A stretch of 64,000 nt of DNA from Pontibaca methylaminivorans (lineage in GTDB: Bacteria; Pseudomonadota; Alphaproteobacteria; Rhodobacterales; Rhodobacteraceae), in assembly GCF_900156525.1 (NCBI RefSeq), contig NZ_FTPS01000001.1, positions 1,860,001-1,924,000 on the forward strand, given 5' to 3'. Shown piece after piece: positions 50,951-61,078 of this stretch. The notes beneath the pieces are model-generated. The model ran no database searches, was not told where the DNA came from, and saw nothing but the letters and a program-made list of their open reading frames with translations. How positions within the stretch are numbered: position 1 is the first letter of the stretch; each line of letters opens with the position of its first letter. The position numbers and the translations under genes are program-made.

Positions 50951-51760
50951 ATGACGGATTTGCCGGTGATCGCGGTCGCAGGGGCCGCCGGACGCATGGG
51001 GCAGATGCTCATCCATGTGATCCGCGACAGCGGACAGGCACGGCTCGGAGGCCTGCTGGTGCGCCCGGGGCACGACTGGGCCGGGCGCGATCCGGGCGAG
51101 GCCATGGGCGGCAGCGCGCTCGGGATCGTGGCCAGTGACGACCCCGCGCGCGCCCTTGCCGGGGCCGATGCGGTGATCGACTTCACCAGTCCCGATTCGA
51201 GCCTCGAATTCGCCGCCCTCGCGGCAGAGCGGGGATTTGTGCACGTGATCGGCACCACAGGGTTTTCCGAATCACAGCTCGCCGGGCTGCAGGACCACGC
51301 GCAGCGCGCGGTCATGATCCGCGCGGGGAACATGAGCCTCGGTGTCAACCTTCTGGCCGGGCTCGTGCAGCGGGTCGCGGCGGCCCTGGACGAGGATTTC
51401 GACATCGAGGTGATCGAGGCCCACCACAACCGCAAGGTCGATGCCCCCTCGGGAACGGCCCTGATGCTGGGCGAGGCCGCCGCAAAAGGGCGCGGTGTCC
51501 CCCTTGCCGAGGTGTCAGACCGCGCGCGCGACGGCCATACCGGTGCGCGGCGGCGCGGCGACATCGGCTTTGCCGTGGTCCGCGGCGGCGATATCGTCGG
51601 CGAACATGACGTGATGTTCGCCGGAAAGGGCGAGCGCCTCGTCCTCAGCCACGTGGCGACCGACCGGGCGATCTTCGCGCGCGGCGCCCTGCGCGCGGCG
51701 CTCTGGGGCCTCGGCCGGCCCCCCGGCGAATATGACATGACCGACGTGCTCGGCCTCTGA
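50951..51760 (+). CDS. dapB: 4-hydroxy-tetrahydrodipicolinate reductase
   Basis: A 269-residue enzyme of lysine and diaminopimelate synthesis, using NAD(P)H. The cofactor loop is [13 protein letters not shown] (near residue 9), [12 protein letters not shown] (near 76) and GTTGFSE (near 100) follow. The family signature [16 protein letters not shown] (near 155) carries the catalytic His and Lys. It is divergent from rbfA with 90 bases between starts. A REP-like element follows its stop. Confidence 0.96.
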   Translation: MTDLPVIAVAGAAGRMGQMLIHVIRDSGQARLGGLLVRPGHDWAGRDPGEAMGGSALGIVASDDPARALAGADAVIDFTSPDSSLEFAALAAERGFVHVIGTTGFSESQLAGLQDHAQRAVMIRAGNMSLGVNLLAGLVQRVAAALDEDFDIEVIEAHHNRKVDAPSGTALMLGEAAAKGRGVPLAEVSDRARDGHTGARRRGDIGFAVVRGGDIVGEHDVMFAGKGERLVLSHVATDRAIFARGALRAALWGLGRPPGEYDMTDVLGL

Positions 51761-51802
51761 GCCCGGGCCGCATCGCCGCTGTAGCAGCCCGGCGGACATG
51801 CC

Positions 51803-51846
51803 TTCTTCTGGCCGGAAATATCCCGGGGTCCGGGGCAGAGCCCCGG
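51803..51846. repeat. REP-like intergenic element, copy 2 (after dapB)
   Basis: TTCTTCTGGCCGGAAATATC (51803-51822) matches the head of the element after uvrC at 19 of 20 bases. It ends in a perfect hairpin CCGGGGC-AGA-GCCCCGG (51830-51846). The stem differs in sequence from copy 1, but the plan is the same. It lies 43 bases after the dapB stop. Confidence 0.65.
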
Positions 51847-51877
51847 CCCGGTCGGGGCATCCCGCGCAGCCGGCAGA

Positions 51878-53206
51878 TCATCGGTCCGAATCACCCCCGC
51901 CCGTGGCATCGGGCAGGCCCCGGAACGGATCCGGCCGCTCGGCCCGCTCGCCGAGCACCCAGGCATAGACCTCGCCGATCTGTTCCGCCTTGCGCTCCCA
52001 GGTGAAATGCGACGCAACCAGCGCCGTGCCCGCGGCGGCCGCGGCCCGCACCGCCGCGGGGTTCTCGCAAAGCCAGGCCAGCCGTTGCTGCAGCCCGGCA
52101 ATGATCGCGTCGCGCGGCCCGATCGGCACCTTGAACCCGGTTTGCGTCCCGACCAGCTCGCCCGGTCCGGCGTAATCGACCACGAGCGGGACGACCCCGA
52201 TCGCCATGGCCTCGAGCACGACCCCGCCGCCGAATTCGCGGATCGAGGGAAAGCCGAGCACCGCGCAGGAGGCCAGGATCCGCTGCACCTCGCGATGTTC
52301 GACCCAGCCGTGGAACGTCACCTGCCCCGCACCCGAACGTTCAGCCAGCGCCTCGAGTTCGCCCCGTATCGGCCCGTCGCCGATGATCTCGAGCCGGAGC
52401 CGGCCATCCTCCAGCAGCGGCGCCGCCGCCTCGATCAGCATGTCGGCGCCCTTGTAGGGCACGAGGCGTCCGACGAAACCGACGCGCAGCGGGGTCTGGT
52501 CATCCGGATTCGCGCGGGTGTTGAACCGTGCGAGATCCACGGCGTTTTCCGGGATATAGACACAGCGTGCGCGATGGGCGGCCGGGATCTCGCTTTCTGT
52601 GTGGCGCGAGCCGACGATGATCGCAGCGGCACTTGCGAGCGTCCTCTTCCGCCCCGGCGCCAGCTTGTAGATGTTGCGGATATAGGACAGCCATTCGCGC
52701 TCGCGCCGCCGCTCGCGGTCGAAGCCCCGCGGCCAGGGCACGCCCCCGTTCAGCGGCCCCATGACGAAGGGCACCCCGCAGGCCGCCACCTTGGCGGCGA
52801 CGGCGCTCGAAACGGTCGGCGTGAGCGGCGTCACCCGGTGCACCACGTCGAATTCGCCCGAAGCGATGCGCTGCCGGAACGCGCGCCAGAGCAGGCGCTC
52901 GAAATACCCGTAGGACAGTGCCGAAATCGCCTGCAGCGTGGTCCAGCCCTTGCCCTCGCCCATGCGCAGGAAGGTCGCGAGCTTCCACAGCGGCGCGGCG
53001 AGGCGTTCCGAATCGATCGCGGTGAAATCCTGCCCCTCGATCAGCCCCGCCCGCAGGAAGGCCTCGCGGTTGCGCACCTGGGTGACGATATGGACGTCGT
53101 GCAATTGCCGCATCGCCGCGCAGACCGACCAGCCGACCAGCGGCACGCTGACGAATTCGGGATTCGCCGCCTCGGCGATCATGAGCACGCGCAATCGTCT
53201 GGTCAT
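51878..53206 (-). CDS. Family 4-type glycosyltransferase
   Basis: A 442-residue GT-B-fold transferase. RVLMIAEAANPEFVSVPLVGWSVCAAM forms the N-terminal domain start; VGFVGRLVPYKGADMLIEAAA (near residue 240) begins the C-terminal nucleotide-sugar domain, and FPSIREFGGGVVLEAMAIGVVPLV (near 325) carries the E-x7-E motif. GPLNGGVPWPRGF (near 150) is shared with glycan transferases acting on exopolysaccharide or LPS. It stands alone between dapB and the SdhAF4 gene. ATG at 53206 is preferred to GTG at 53218. Confidence 0.9.
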   Translation of the reverse strand: MTRRLRVLMIAEAANPEFVSVPLVGWSVCAAMRQLHDVHIVTQVRNREAFLRAGLIEGQDFTAIDSERLAAPLWKLATFLRMGEGKGWTTLQAISALSYGYFERLLWRAFRQRIASGEFDVVHRVTPLTPTVSSAVAAKVAACGVPFVMGPLNGGVPWPRGFDRERRREREWLSYIRNIYKLAPGRKRTLASAAAIIVGSRHTESEIPAAHRARCVYIPENAVDLARFNTRANPDDQTPLRVGFVGRLVPYKGADMLIEAAAPLLEDGRLRLEIIGDGPIRGELEALAERSGAGQVTFHGWVEHREVQRILASCAVLGFPSIREFGGGVVLEAMAIGVVPLVVDYAGPGELVGTQTGFKVPIGPRDAIIAGLQQRLAWLCENPAAVRAAAAAGTALVASHFTWERKAEQIGEVYAWVLGERAERPDPFRGLPDATGGGDSDR

Positions 53207-53369
53207 GGTTCCGACCACCTCCCGAACCCTTTTCGCGCGATCCTGACACGAAGCCGCGCATCAGGCGAGTGTCATATGTCGGGCAGGATGATGGCCCGAT
53301 CGTGGCGGCCGATCACCTGGCCGGTCATGACGGGCAAGGTCGCGGCCGGCCAATGCGCCGGGCCGGGGG

Positions 53370-53552
53370 TCAGAAATCGACGGCAAGCCCTTTCTTTTCC
53401 CAATCGCCATAGCGTGCGGGATCGGGGCCGTCGCGGCCGCCGATCTCGCGCGGCGCCGGGGCCGCGGCGGCGGCCGCCTTGCGCCGGGCCTCGGCCTCGG
53501 CCAGCGCGCGCTTTGCCTCGGGGGGCAGGGAGGGGGGGGATGGCTCGCTCAT
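53370..53552 (-). CDS. Succinate dehydrogenase assembly factor 4 family (DUF1674)
   Basis: A 60-residue protein with the hallmark ending EIGGRDGPDPARYGDWEKKGLAVDF over its last 25 residues, which defines DUF1674/SdhAF4. In mitochondria SDHAF4 helps flavinated SdhA join SdhB and limits reactive oxygen. The N-terminal half is Ala/Pro/Glu-rich and low-complexity, as in most alphaproteobacterial members. No sdh gene is nearby. It is divergent from the methyltransferase gene. Confidence 0.9.
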   Translation of the reverse strand: MSEPSPPSLPPEAKRALAEAEARRKAAAAAAPAPREIGGRDGPDPARYGDWEKKGLAVDF

Positions 53553-53700
53553 GACTGCCGTTCCTCAAGAGGTTTCCTGGCCGGAGCCCCGCCTTCGAGT
53601 CCCGCGGCGGGTTCCTTGTGCGGGGGCAATGATATATGCGCGGGGCCGACGGGGACAAGGCCGGGAGCCGGGGCGGTTCGGGCAAAGCGGGACGGGGCGC

Positions 53701-54975
53701 ATGACAGAAGGCGGAAAATCCGCGCGGCGGGCGGCGCTCGATCTGCTCGGGCAGGTGCTGGGGGAACGCCGGCTGCTTGGCGATGTGCTCGGCTCCGGGG
53801 CGCTCGACGCGCTGCCCCCGCCCGAGCGCGCCCGCGCGCAGCGCCTTGCGGTCGAGACCCTGCGCGGGCTGGACCGGGCCGACCACCTGCTTGCCGCCCA
53901 TCTCAGGCGTCCGCCGCCGCTCCGGGTCCGGAACGCGCTGCGCCTCGGCACGGTCGAGCTTGCCGGGGGCGCGGCGGCGCACGGGGTCGTCAATGCCTAT
54001 GTCGGCATCATCGGCACCGATCGCGCCCATGCCCGGCTGAAGGGGCTCGTGAACGCGGTGCTGCGCCGGGTGGCCGGGACGGCATCCGCGGCCTGGGCGG
54101 GGCTGCCGGTGCCGCGCATGGCCGGCTGGCTGCGCGACCCGCTCGTTGCCGCATGGGGCGCGCCTGCGGTCGCCGCGATGGAGCGCGCGCATCTCGCCGG
54201 TGCGCCGCTCGACATCACATTGAAACCCGGTGCCGCGAGCGATGATCTGATGGCGCAGGGCGCGCATCTGCTGCCGAACGGATCGCTCCGGATCGGGACG
54301 GCGGGGCAGGTCTCGGCGCTGCCGGGATACGAGTCGGGCGCGTGGTGGGTGCAGGATGCGGCGGCCTCCATGCCGGTGCGGGTGCTTGATCCGCGCGCGG
54401 GCGAATCGGTGCTCGACCTCTGCGCTGCGCCGGGGGGCAAGACGCTGCAGCTTGCGGCCGCCGGAGCGGAAGTGACGGCGGTCGATATTTCGGAGGCGCG
54501 GCTCGGGCGGCTGCGCGCCAACCTTGCCCGCACCGGGCTGCGGGCGGATATCCGTGCCAACGATGCGCTGGCCGAGAGCGGGGCATATGACGCGGTTCTG
54601 CTTGATGCGCCCTGTTCCGCCACCGGCACGCTGCGCCGGCACCCGGACCTGCCCCATGTGCGCGATGCGGACGCCATCGCCCCGCTGGTCGCGTTGCAGG
54701 AGCGGCTGATCGACCATGCCTGGACGCTGGTGCGTCCGGGCGGGCGGCTCGTGTTCTGCACCTGCTCGCTGCTTTCGGCCGAGGGCGAGGCGCAGCTTGA
54801 GCGGGCGCTGGCAACATTACCCGGCGCCGCGGCCGACCGCGCCGCCCTGATGCGCCCGGGGGTCGAGCCCGGCTGGATCACGCCCCCCGGCGGTCTGCGC
54901 CTGCGCCCGGACTACTGGCCCGACATCGGCGGAATGGACGGCTTTTTCATCGCCCGCCTGAACAGGGCCACCTGA
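53701..54975 (+). CDS. RsmB/NOP-family RNA (cytosine-5) methyltransferase
   Basis: A 424-residue protein: an N-terminal NusB-like helical domain (about 1-135) and a SAM-dependent methyltransferase domain (from about 215). Key motifs are VLDLCAAPGGKTLQLAAAGAEVTAVDIS (near residue 237), the catalytic-cycle cysteines in LLDAPCSATGTLRRHPD (near 302) and in VFCTCSLLSAEGEAQLE (near 350). The NusB-like domain points to the RsmB type (16S C967), but orthology is not certain. It is the first gene of a plus-strand run with the heparinase-like gene, purH and lspA. Confidence 0.92.
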   Translation: MTEGGKSARRAALDLLGQVLGERRLLGDVLGSGALDALPPPERARAQRLAVETLRGLDRADHLLAAHLRRPPPLRVRNALRLGTVELAGGAAAHGVVNAYVGIIGTDRAHARLKGLVNAVLRRVAGTASAAWAGLPVPRMAGWLRDPLVAAWGAPAVAAMERAHLAGAPLDITLKPGAASDDLMAQGAHLLPNGSLRIGTAGQVSALPGYESGAWWVQDAAASMPVRVLDPRAGESVLDLCAAPGGKTLQLAAAGAEVTAVDISEARLGRLRANLARTGLRADIRANDALAESGAYDAVLLDAPCSATGTLRRHPDLPHVRDADAIAPLVALQERLIDHAWTLVRPGGRLVFCTCSLLSAEGEAQLERALATLPGAAADRAALMRPGVEPGWITPPGGLRLRPDYWPDIGGMDGFFIARLNRAT

Positions 54976-55060
54976 ACAGGGCCGTCTGACCGAGACCGCC
55001 TTGGCCCGGATGTCCCTATCCGTCATGACTCGCGGGTGCGCAGGTGATATGTTGCGGGCG

Positions 55061-56791
55061 ATGTCATCCGCGCCCCTCACCCAAGGCCCGCCGCGCAGGG
55101 CCCGCGCCGCAGCCCCGCGCCGGCCGGGGACAGGGCTTTCCGATGTGATCCACGCACGGCTGGCCCGTGCCGCGCGCCCGATTTCAGATTTTGTCACCGA
55201 ACCGGTCCCGCGCAGCACCGGCAGCCCCCTGCGCGGGCAGCTTGTCCTGTCGGGCGAGGCGGAGCTTGGCGGGCAGCGGATCGGCGCCGGCGAGGGCGAA
55301 GGCGCGGGCACGATCTGGGACACAGCCGCGCGCGCGCCCGGATTCGAGACCGCACGGCAGGATTTCCGCTGGCTCGACGACCTTGCGGCGCTTGGCAGCG
55401 CGCCCGCGCGCGGGCTTGCGCAGCGCTGGGCGCGGGACTGGGTCGCGCGCTACGGCCGGGGGCGCGGACCGGGATGGCGGGCGGATATCGCCGGGGCGCG
55501 ACTGCGGCGCATGATCGACCATGCCCCCTTCCTGCTGGCCGGGATGGAGGGTGCCGCGCGGGCGGATTTCTTCCGGGCGCTTTCGCGGCAGGCGCGGTTC
55601 CTGGCGCGGCGCTGGCGCGGGGCGGCGGCCGGCCTGCCCCGGGTCGAGGCGCTGGCCGGGCTCATTCGCGCGGGGCTTGCGCTCGAGGGGCATGACAGGT
55701 TTGCCGATCAGGGCCTGCGCGCGCTTGCCCGCGAATGCGGCGGCGGCATCGCGCGCCCGGTCATGGAGGCGCGCGATCCCGGGGCGCTGCTCGATCTGCT
55801 GGTGCTGCTCACCGATACCGTTCAGGCGCTCGAGGCGGTCGGCCGCGGCGCGCCGCCCGCGGTTTCGGCGGCGATCGAGGCGCTGGTGCCGGATCTGCGG
55901 GCGCTCGCCCATGCGGACGGCGGGCTTGCGCAGTTCCATGGCGGCAGCCGCAGCGTTTCGGGCGCGTTCGAGCATGTGCTTGCCGCAAGCCGCAACCGTG
56001 CGCGCTCGGCCGGGCCGGTGATGGGGTTTGTCCGCCTTGCCGCGCGCCGCACGAGCGTGCTCATCGACGCCGCGCCGCCGCCCATTGGGGCCGGGGAAAG
56101 GGCCATGTCGGTGCTGGCCTTCGAGATGACCGTGGGGCGGCGGCCGCTGATCGTGAGCGGCGCAGCGCCCGGGGACGGTCGGCGGCGCGCCGGCGCCTCG
56201 ACGCTCGAACTTGGGGCGGGCTCGGGCCGCGTGCCGCGCAACATGCCCTTCGAACTGGACGAGAGCGCGGAGGGCTTCGGCTTTCATGGTGCGCATGACG
56301 GCAATCTGCGCCGCCTTGGGCTCACTCATGTGCGCCGGCTCGACCTTGCTCGCGACGGCGGGCGCCTGTCGGGGGAGGACATGCTGCTTGCGCTCGAGGG
56401 GCGCAGCCAGCGCCGGTTGCGGCGGCACCTGCGGCGCGGGGCAGGGCGGCCCGGTTTCGCGATCCGCCTGCACCTGCACCCGGATGTGGAGGTCGGGCAC
56501 GAGGAGGGGGCGCTGGTGCTGCGGCTGAAGAATGGCGAGCGCTGGATCTTCAGTCATGACGGTCATGCGGATCTGACGCTTGACCCAAGCCGCTATCACG
56601 ACCCGGAACAGGGGCGGTCCCGCCCCGGCCGGCAGATCGTGCTGCGCGGGACCGTGCGCGGCCCGGCGACGCGGCTGCGCTGGGAACTGGCGCGCCCCAT
56701 GGGCGCCCCGGTCGCCCTGCGCGACCTCCCGCCCGATGACCGGATCGCGCCCGCCATGCCGGAGCCCGGACCCGCCCTTGCAGAAAGCTGA
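55061..56791 (+). CDS. Heparinase II/III family protein
   Basis: A protein of 576 residues if started at ATG 55061; earlier in-frame ATGs at 55025 and 55049 exist and none has a good ribosome site. The N-terminal helical toroid covers about 90-310, and a C-terminal beta-sandwich starts near residue 330 ([21 protein letters not shown] near 405, [24 protein letters not shown] near 470). This is the alginate-lyase/heparinase-like family common beside purH in Rhodobacterales. The real substrate, possibly a cell-surface uronate polymer, is unknown. No signal peptide is evident. Confidence 0.85.
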   Translation: MSSAPLTQGPPRRARAAAPRRPGTGLSDVIHARLARAARPISDFVTEPVPRSTGSPLRGQLVLSGEAELGGQRIGAGEGEGAGTIWDTAARAPGFETARQDFRWLDDLAALGSAPARGLAQRWARDWVARYGRGRGPGWRADIAGARLRRMIDHAPFLLAGMEGAARADFFRALSRQARFLARRWRGAAAGLPRVEALAGLIRAGLALEGHDRFADQGLRALARECGGGIARPVMEARDPGALLDLLVLLTDTVQALEAVGRGAPPAVSAAIEALVPDLRALAHADGGLAQFHGGSRSVSGAFEHVLAASRNRARSAGPVMGFVRLAARRTSVLIDAAPPPIGAGERAMSVLAFEMTVGRRPLIVSGAAPGDGRRRAGASTLELGAGSGRVPRNMPFELDESAEGFGFHGAHDGNLRRLGLTHVRRLDLARDGGRLSGEDMLLALEGRSQRRLRRHLRRGAGRPGFAIRLHLHPDVEVGHEEGALVLRLKNGERWIFSHDGHADLTLDPSRYHDPEQGRSRPGRQIVLRGTVRGPATRLRWELARPMGAPVALRDLPPDDRIAPAMPEPGPALAES

Positions 56792-56892
56792 TTGCGGCAA
56801 TGCGCGCCGCGCTTTATGCCGTTGCGCGACATGCCCGCTGCGGGCGCCATCCCCTTGCCCGTCGCCTGCAAGGACGCTTTCCGGAGGCCCAG

Positions 56893-58482
56893 ATGACCGA
56901 CCAGACCCCGATCCGCCGTGCATTGCTTTCCGTTTCGGACAAGACCGGGCTTGTCGATCTTGGCCGCGCGCTCGCGACGCAGGGGGTGGAGCTGCTTTCG
57001 ACCGGAGGCACGGCGAAGGCGCTGCGCGATGCGGGGCTTTTGGTGCGCGACGTCGCCGATGTGACCGGCTTTCCCGAGATGATGGACGGGCGGGTCAAGA
57101 CGCTGCACCCGGCGATCCACGGCGGGCTTCTGGCGCTGCGCGACGATCCAGGCCACCGCGCCGCCATGGAGGGGCACGGGATCGCGGCGATCGACCTCTT
57201 GGTGGTGAACCTTTACCCGTTCGAGGAAACCGTGGCGAAGGGCGCGGATTTCGCCACCTGCGTCGAGAACATCGACATCGGCGGTCCGGCCATGATCCGG
57301 GCGGCGGCAAAGAACCACGCCCATGTGAGCGTGGTGGTCGATGTCGCGGATTATGCCCCGCTTCTGGCCGAGATGGAGGCCATGGGCGGCGCGACGAGCC
57401 CCGGATTTCGCCGGCAACTTGCGCAGACGGCCTTTGCGCGCACCGCAGCCTATGATGCGGCGGTCAGCAACTGGATGGCGGGGGCCGCCGATGTCGCCAC
57501 CCCGCGCCGGCGCGCCTTTGCGGGCACCCTCGCCCAGCCGCTGCGCTATGGCGAGAACCCGCATCAGGCGGCGGCCTTCTATCGCGACGGCAGCACCCGC
57601 CCCGGCGTGGCGAGCGCGATGCAGATCCAGGGCAAGGAACTGTCCTACAACAACATCAACGACACCGATGCGGCGTTCGAACTCGTGAGCGAATTCGCCG
57701 CCGATGACGCGGCGGCCTGCGCGATCATCAAACATGCGAACCCCTGCGGCGTCGCGCGGGGGCAGACGCTGGCCGAGGCCTTCGGCCGGGCCTTCGACTG
57801 CGACCGCACCAGCGCCTTCGGCGGCATCATCGCGCTCAATCGCGCGCTCGACGGGGAAACCGCCCGCGCAATCACCGAGATTTTTACCGAGGTGGTGATC
57901 GCCCCCGGTGCCGACGAGGAGGCCCGCGCCATTTTTGCCGCAAAGAAGAACCTGCGCCTGCTCGTGACCGATGCGCTGGCCGATCCGGCCGCGGGCGGGC
58001 TGGCCTGGCGGCAGGTCGGCGGCGGTTTCCTCGTGCAGGAGCGCGACAACGGCCGCATCACGCCCGCGGATCTGCGGGTCGTGACCCGGCGCCAGCCCGA
58101 AGCGGATGAACTGGCGGACATGCTTTTTGCCTGGCGGGTCGCGAAACACGTGAAATCGAACGCCATCGTTTATGTAAAGGATGGCGCGACGGTCGGCATC
58201 GGCGCCGGTCAGATGAGCCGGGTCGATTCGACCCGCATCGCCGCGCGCAAGGCGCAGGACATGGCCGGGGTGCTCGGGCTCGACGCCGTGCCGACGCAAG
58301 GGTCGGTGGTGGCCTCGGATGCGTTCTTTCCCTTTGCCGACGGGCTGATCACCGCGGCCGAGGCGGGGGCGCGGGCGGTGATCCAGCCCGGCGGGTCGAT
58401 GCGCGACGACGAGGTGATCGCCGCGGCGGATGCGGCGGGGCTTGCCATGGTGTTCACCGGCATGCGCCATTTCCGGCACTGA
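56893..58482 (+). CDS. purH: Bifunctional AICAR transformylase/IMP cyclohydrolase
   Basis: A 529-residue enzyme for the last two steps of IMP synthesis. The N-terminal MGS-like IMP cyclohydrolase domain (about 1-150) has [34 protein letters not shown] and [16 protein letters not shown]. The AICAR transformylase domain has [13 protein letters not shown] (near residue 217), [13 protein letters not shown] and the catalytic Lys/His in [11 protein letters not shown] (near 280), ending in GMRHFRH. GGAGGCCCAG precedes ATG 56893; the extended frame to 56800 is not supported. Confidence 0.97.
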   Translation: MTDQTPIRRALLSVSDKTGLVDLGRALATQGVELLSTGGTAKALRDAGLLVRDVADVTGFPEMMDGRVKTLHPAIHGGLLALRDDPGHRAAMEGHGIAAIDLLVVNLYPFEETVAKGADFATCVENIDIGGPAMIRAAAKNHAHVSVVVDVADYAPLLAEMEAMGGATSPGFRRQLAQTAFARTAAYDAAVSNWMAGAADVATPRRRAFAGTLAQPLRYGENPHQAAAFYRDGSTRPGVASAMQIQGKELSYNNINDTDAAFELVSEFAADDAAACAIIKHANPCGVARGQTLAEAFGRAFDCDRTSAFGGIIALNRALDGETARAITEIFTEVVIAPGADEEARAIFAAKKNLRLLVTDALADPAAGGLAWRQVGGGFLVQERDNGRITPADLRVVTRRQPEADELADMLFAWRVAKHVKSNAIVYVKDGATVGIGAGQMSRVDSTRIAARKAQDMAGVLGLDAVPTQGSVVASDAFFPFADGLITAAEAGARAVIQPGGSMRDDEVIAAADAAGLAMVFTGMRHFRH

Positions 58483-58491
58483 GGCGACAGG

Positions 58492-58971
58492 ATGCTCGTG
58501 ATTTTCCTTGCCGCGCTTGGTGCGCTCATCGCCGATCAGGCAAGCAAATACTTGGTCGTGCACATGATGGGGCTGTCGCAGATCGGCTCCATGGATATTC
58601 TGCCGCCGGTGCTGAATTTCCGCTACGGCGAGAACCGGGGCATCAATTTCGGCCTGCTCGACAGCGATGCGGAACTGGCGCGCTGGCTTCTGATCGGGTT
58701 TTCAGTCGTGATCTCGGTCGCGGTGGTCTGGTGGCTGCGGCATCGCCGGCACGGGATAATGATGCGGATCTCGGCCGGACTTCTGGTCGGAGGGGCGCTC
58801 GGCAATGTGGCGGACCGGCTGCTTTACGGCTATGTGCTCGACTTTCTGAACATGTCCTGCTGCGGCATCGCCAACCCTTTCGTGTTCAATCTTGCCGATG
58901 TGTTCATCTTTGCCGGGGCGCTTGGCCTGATCCTGTTCGACGGCGGAAAAGGGCGGAAAAAGGCCGCGTGA
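58492..58971 (+). CDS. lspA: Lipoprotein signal peptidase
   Basis: A 159-residue, four-helix aspartyl peptidase that removes signal peptides from prolipoproteins. The catalytic aspartates are in [17 protein letters not shown] (near residue 118) and [11 protein letters not shown] (near 138). The N-terminal [13 protein letters not shown] and [14 protein letters not shown] are conserved. The segment between the aspartates holds an unusual Cys pair ([10 protein letters not shown]). It lies nine bases after purH, and the BamF-like lipoprotein gene follows. Confidence 0.95.
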   Translation: MLVIFLAALGALIADQASKYLVVHMMGLSQIGSMDILPPVLNFRYGENRGINFGLLDSDAELARWLLIGFSVVISVAVVWWLRHRRHGIMMRISAGLLVGGALGNVADRLLYGYVLDFLNMSCCGIANPFVFNLADVFIFAGALGLILFDGGKGRKKAA

Positions 58972-59021
58972 CCTTGGCTTCCGAATGCGTTAGAAACGGC
59001 GAAACTGATGGGAGGATGGCC

Positions 59022-59567
59022 ATGCGGAGGCCGCTGGGCGCGATCATCTTGACGACGGTTCTCGGGGCCGGGGGTCTCGTGACGGGCGCATGTTCGGACG
59101 GGAACCTGCGCGACCTGCGCAGCAGTTCCGAGGGCCCCGAAGAGTTCGCCGTGATGCCGGTGAAACCGCTTGTCATGCCGCAGAACCTGTCCGCACTGCC
59201 GCCGCCCGCGCCGGGCCAGCCGAACCTTGCCGATACGAACCCGGTCGGAGAGGCGGTCGATTCGCTCGGCGGCAGTTCCGGTGCGCTCAACCCCACGGGG
59301 CCGGTTCCGGCCTCGGATGCGGCGCTGGTCGCACGGGCCAGCCGCTATGGCGTGCCCGAGGGCATCCGCGCGACGCTTGCCGCCGAGGACGAGGCATTCC
59401 GCCGCCAGCAGGCCCGCTGGTCGGGCTTCCGCCTCTTCCCGGTGGATCGCTACGAACAGGCCTACAGGAACCAGGCGCTCGACCCGTTCAGCGTGACGCG
59501 GCAGGCCCGCGCCGGCGGACTGGCGACGCCTTCTTCTCCGCCCGAGAAGAAGCAGACGCGAAAATAA
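59022..59567 (+). CDS. DUF3035/BamF-type lipoprotein
   Basis: A 181-residue exported protein. The signal (MRRPLGAIILTTVLGAGGLVTGAC) ends in a cysteine with a weak lipobox, supporting lipidation. FAVMPVKPLVMPQNLSALPPPAPGQPNLADTNPVGEAV (from about residue 42) is the DUF3035 core, which is known as BamF of the outer-membrane assembly machine in Caulobacter. ATG 59022 lies six bases after GGAGG; the ATG at 59016 is too close to it. It sits between lspA and the M16 pair, an order usual in Rhodobacterales. Confidence 0.85.
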   Translation: MRRPLGAIILTTVLGAGGLVTGACSDGNLRDLRSSSEGPEEFAVMPVKPLVMPQNLSALPPPAPGQPNLADTNPVGEAVDSLGGSSGALNPTGPVPASDAALVARASRYGVPEGIRATLAAEDEAFRRQQARWSGFRLFPVDRYEQAYRNQALDPFSVTRQARAGGLATPSSPPEKKQTRK

Positions 59568-59731
59568 ACCTGACGTTGCCGTTCACAATCGTGACAGGGG
59601 CGCTTGAGTCGGCCGGGGCTCTCGCGCAGGCTCCGCAACGATCCGCTGCCCTGACCGCACGCGCCCCGACACTCGCGCCGGTGGCTGCGGGCCGGCGGGC
59701 ATCCGATGGGGTATCCTGAGAGGGTTTGCTG

Positions 59732-61078
59732 ATGTTGCGCGTCATCGTCTCGCTTGCCGTGCTGCTTGTCTGGGGTCAGGCCGCGCTTGCCGCCGAGGCG
59801 ACGAAAGAGGCGGTGACCGCCTTTCGCCTGGAGAACGGCCTGCAACTGGTCGTGATCGAGGACCACCGCGCGCCGGTGGTGCAGCAGATGGTCTGGTATC
59901 GCGCCGGTTCGGGGGACGAGCCGCCGGGAAGCTCGGGGATCGCCCATTTTCTCGAACACCTCATGTTCAAGGCGACGGACAGCCTTGAAGCGGGCGAGTT
60001 CTCGCAGATCGTGGCGGCGAACGGGGGGCAGGACAATGCCTTCACGAGCTATGACTACACCGCCTATTTCCAGCGCGTCGCGGCGGACCGGCTCGGCACC
60101 ATGATGGAGATGGAGGCCGACCGGATGGAGAACCTGCGCCTCACCGAGGACGTGGTCAGAACCGAGCGCGACGTGATCCTTGAAGAACGCAACCAGCGCA
60201 TCGACAACAATCCCGGCGCGCTGTTCAACGAACAGATGCGCGCGGTCCAGTATTACAACAGCCCCTACAAGCGCCCGGTGATCGGCTGGCGCCACGAGAT
60301 GCAGACGCTCGACCTGTCCGACGCGCTCGATTTCTACCGGCTGCATTATGCGCCGAACAATGCGATCGTGGTCGTCGCGGGCGATGTCGAACCCGACGCC
60401 GTGCGGGTCTTGGCCGAAGAAACCTACGGGCAGATCCCGGCAAACCCCGATCTGCGCCCGCGCGACCGCCCGCAGGAGCCGCCGCAACTGGCGGCACGGC
60501 GCCTGACCCTGCGCGATGCGCGGGTCGCGCAGCCCTATCTGAGCCGCTCCTACCTTGCCCCGCCGCGGGCAGGCGGCGCGCAGGAACACGCCGCCGCGCT
60601 CACCCTCCTGGCCGAGATCCTTGGCGGCGGCACGACGTCATACCTTGCCGAAAAGCTTGAATTCGATGCCCCTGTCGCGGTCCATACCGCGGCCTATTAC
60701 AGCGGGCTGGCGCTTGGCCGGGCGGGGTTCGACCTCGTGGTGGTGCCGGGGGCGGATGTCGGGCTTGAAGAGGCGGAAGCGGCGCTTGACGCGGCGCTTG
60801 CGGATTTCCTCGAACAGGGGGTCGATCCCGAACAGCTTGAGCGGATCAAGTTCCAGTGGCGCGCGGCGCAGATCTATGCCCGCGACAATATCGAGGGGCT
60901 GGCGAACCGGTACGGCAGCGCGCTTGCCACGGGGCTTGCGCTCGAGGACGTGGAGGACTGGCCGGAGGTAATCCAGGGCGTGAGCGGCGATGACATCATG
61001 GAGGCGGCGCGTGACCTGCTGCGGCCGGAAACCTCGGTCACCGGCTGGCTCATGCGCAGCGAGGAGGACGCGCAATGA
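59732..61078 (+). CDS. M16-family zinc metallopeptidase (catalytic partner)
   Basis: A 448-residue periplasmic peptidase with a Sec signal (MLRVIVSLAVLLVWGQAALAA). The inverted zinc motif is His72-Phe-Leu-Glu75-His76 in GIAHFLEHLMFK; the third ligand glutamate lies in ERDVILEERNQRIDNNPG (near residue 148). Two M16 halves are visible. The stop overlaps the second M16 gene by four bases, so the two are coupled, as for two-subunit M16B peptidases. ATG 59732 follows GAGAGGG. Confidence 0.94.
   Translation: MLRVIVSLAVLLVWGQAALAAEATKEAVTAFRLENGLQLVVIEDHRAPVVQQMVWYRAGSGDEPPGSSGIAHFLEHLMFKATDSLEAGEFSQIVAANGGQDNAFTSYDYTAYFQRVAADRLGTMMEMEADRMENLRLTEDVVRTERDVILEERNQRIDNNPGALFNEQMRAVQYYNSPYKRPVIGWRHEMQTLDLSDALDFYRLHYAPNNAIVVVAGDVEPDAVRVLAEETYGQIPANPDLRPRDRPQEPPQLAARRLTLRDARVAQPYLSRSYLAPPRAGGAQEHAAALTLLAEILGGGTTSYLAEKLEFDAPVAVHTAAYYSGLALGRAGFDLVVVPGADVGLEEAEAALDAALADFLEQGVDPEQLERIKFQWRAAQIYARDNIEGLANRYGSALATGLALEDVEDWPEVIQGVSGDDIMEAARDLLRPETSVTGWLMRSEEDAQ

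Noticed and set aside
53244-53274. TGACAC...GTGTCA inverted repeat upstream of the GT4 gene
   Set aside because: Six-base arms with a 19-base spacer are not convincing as an operator or terminator.
56800-56892. 31-codon N-terminal extension of purH
   Set aside because: GGAGG precedes ATG 56893 at a good distance and PurH proteins begin with the segment found there.
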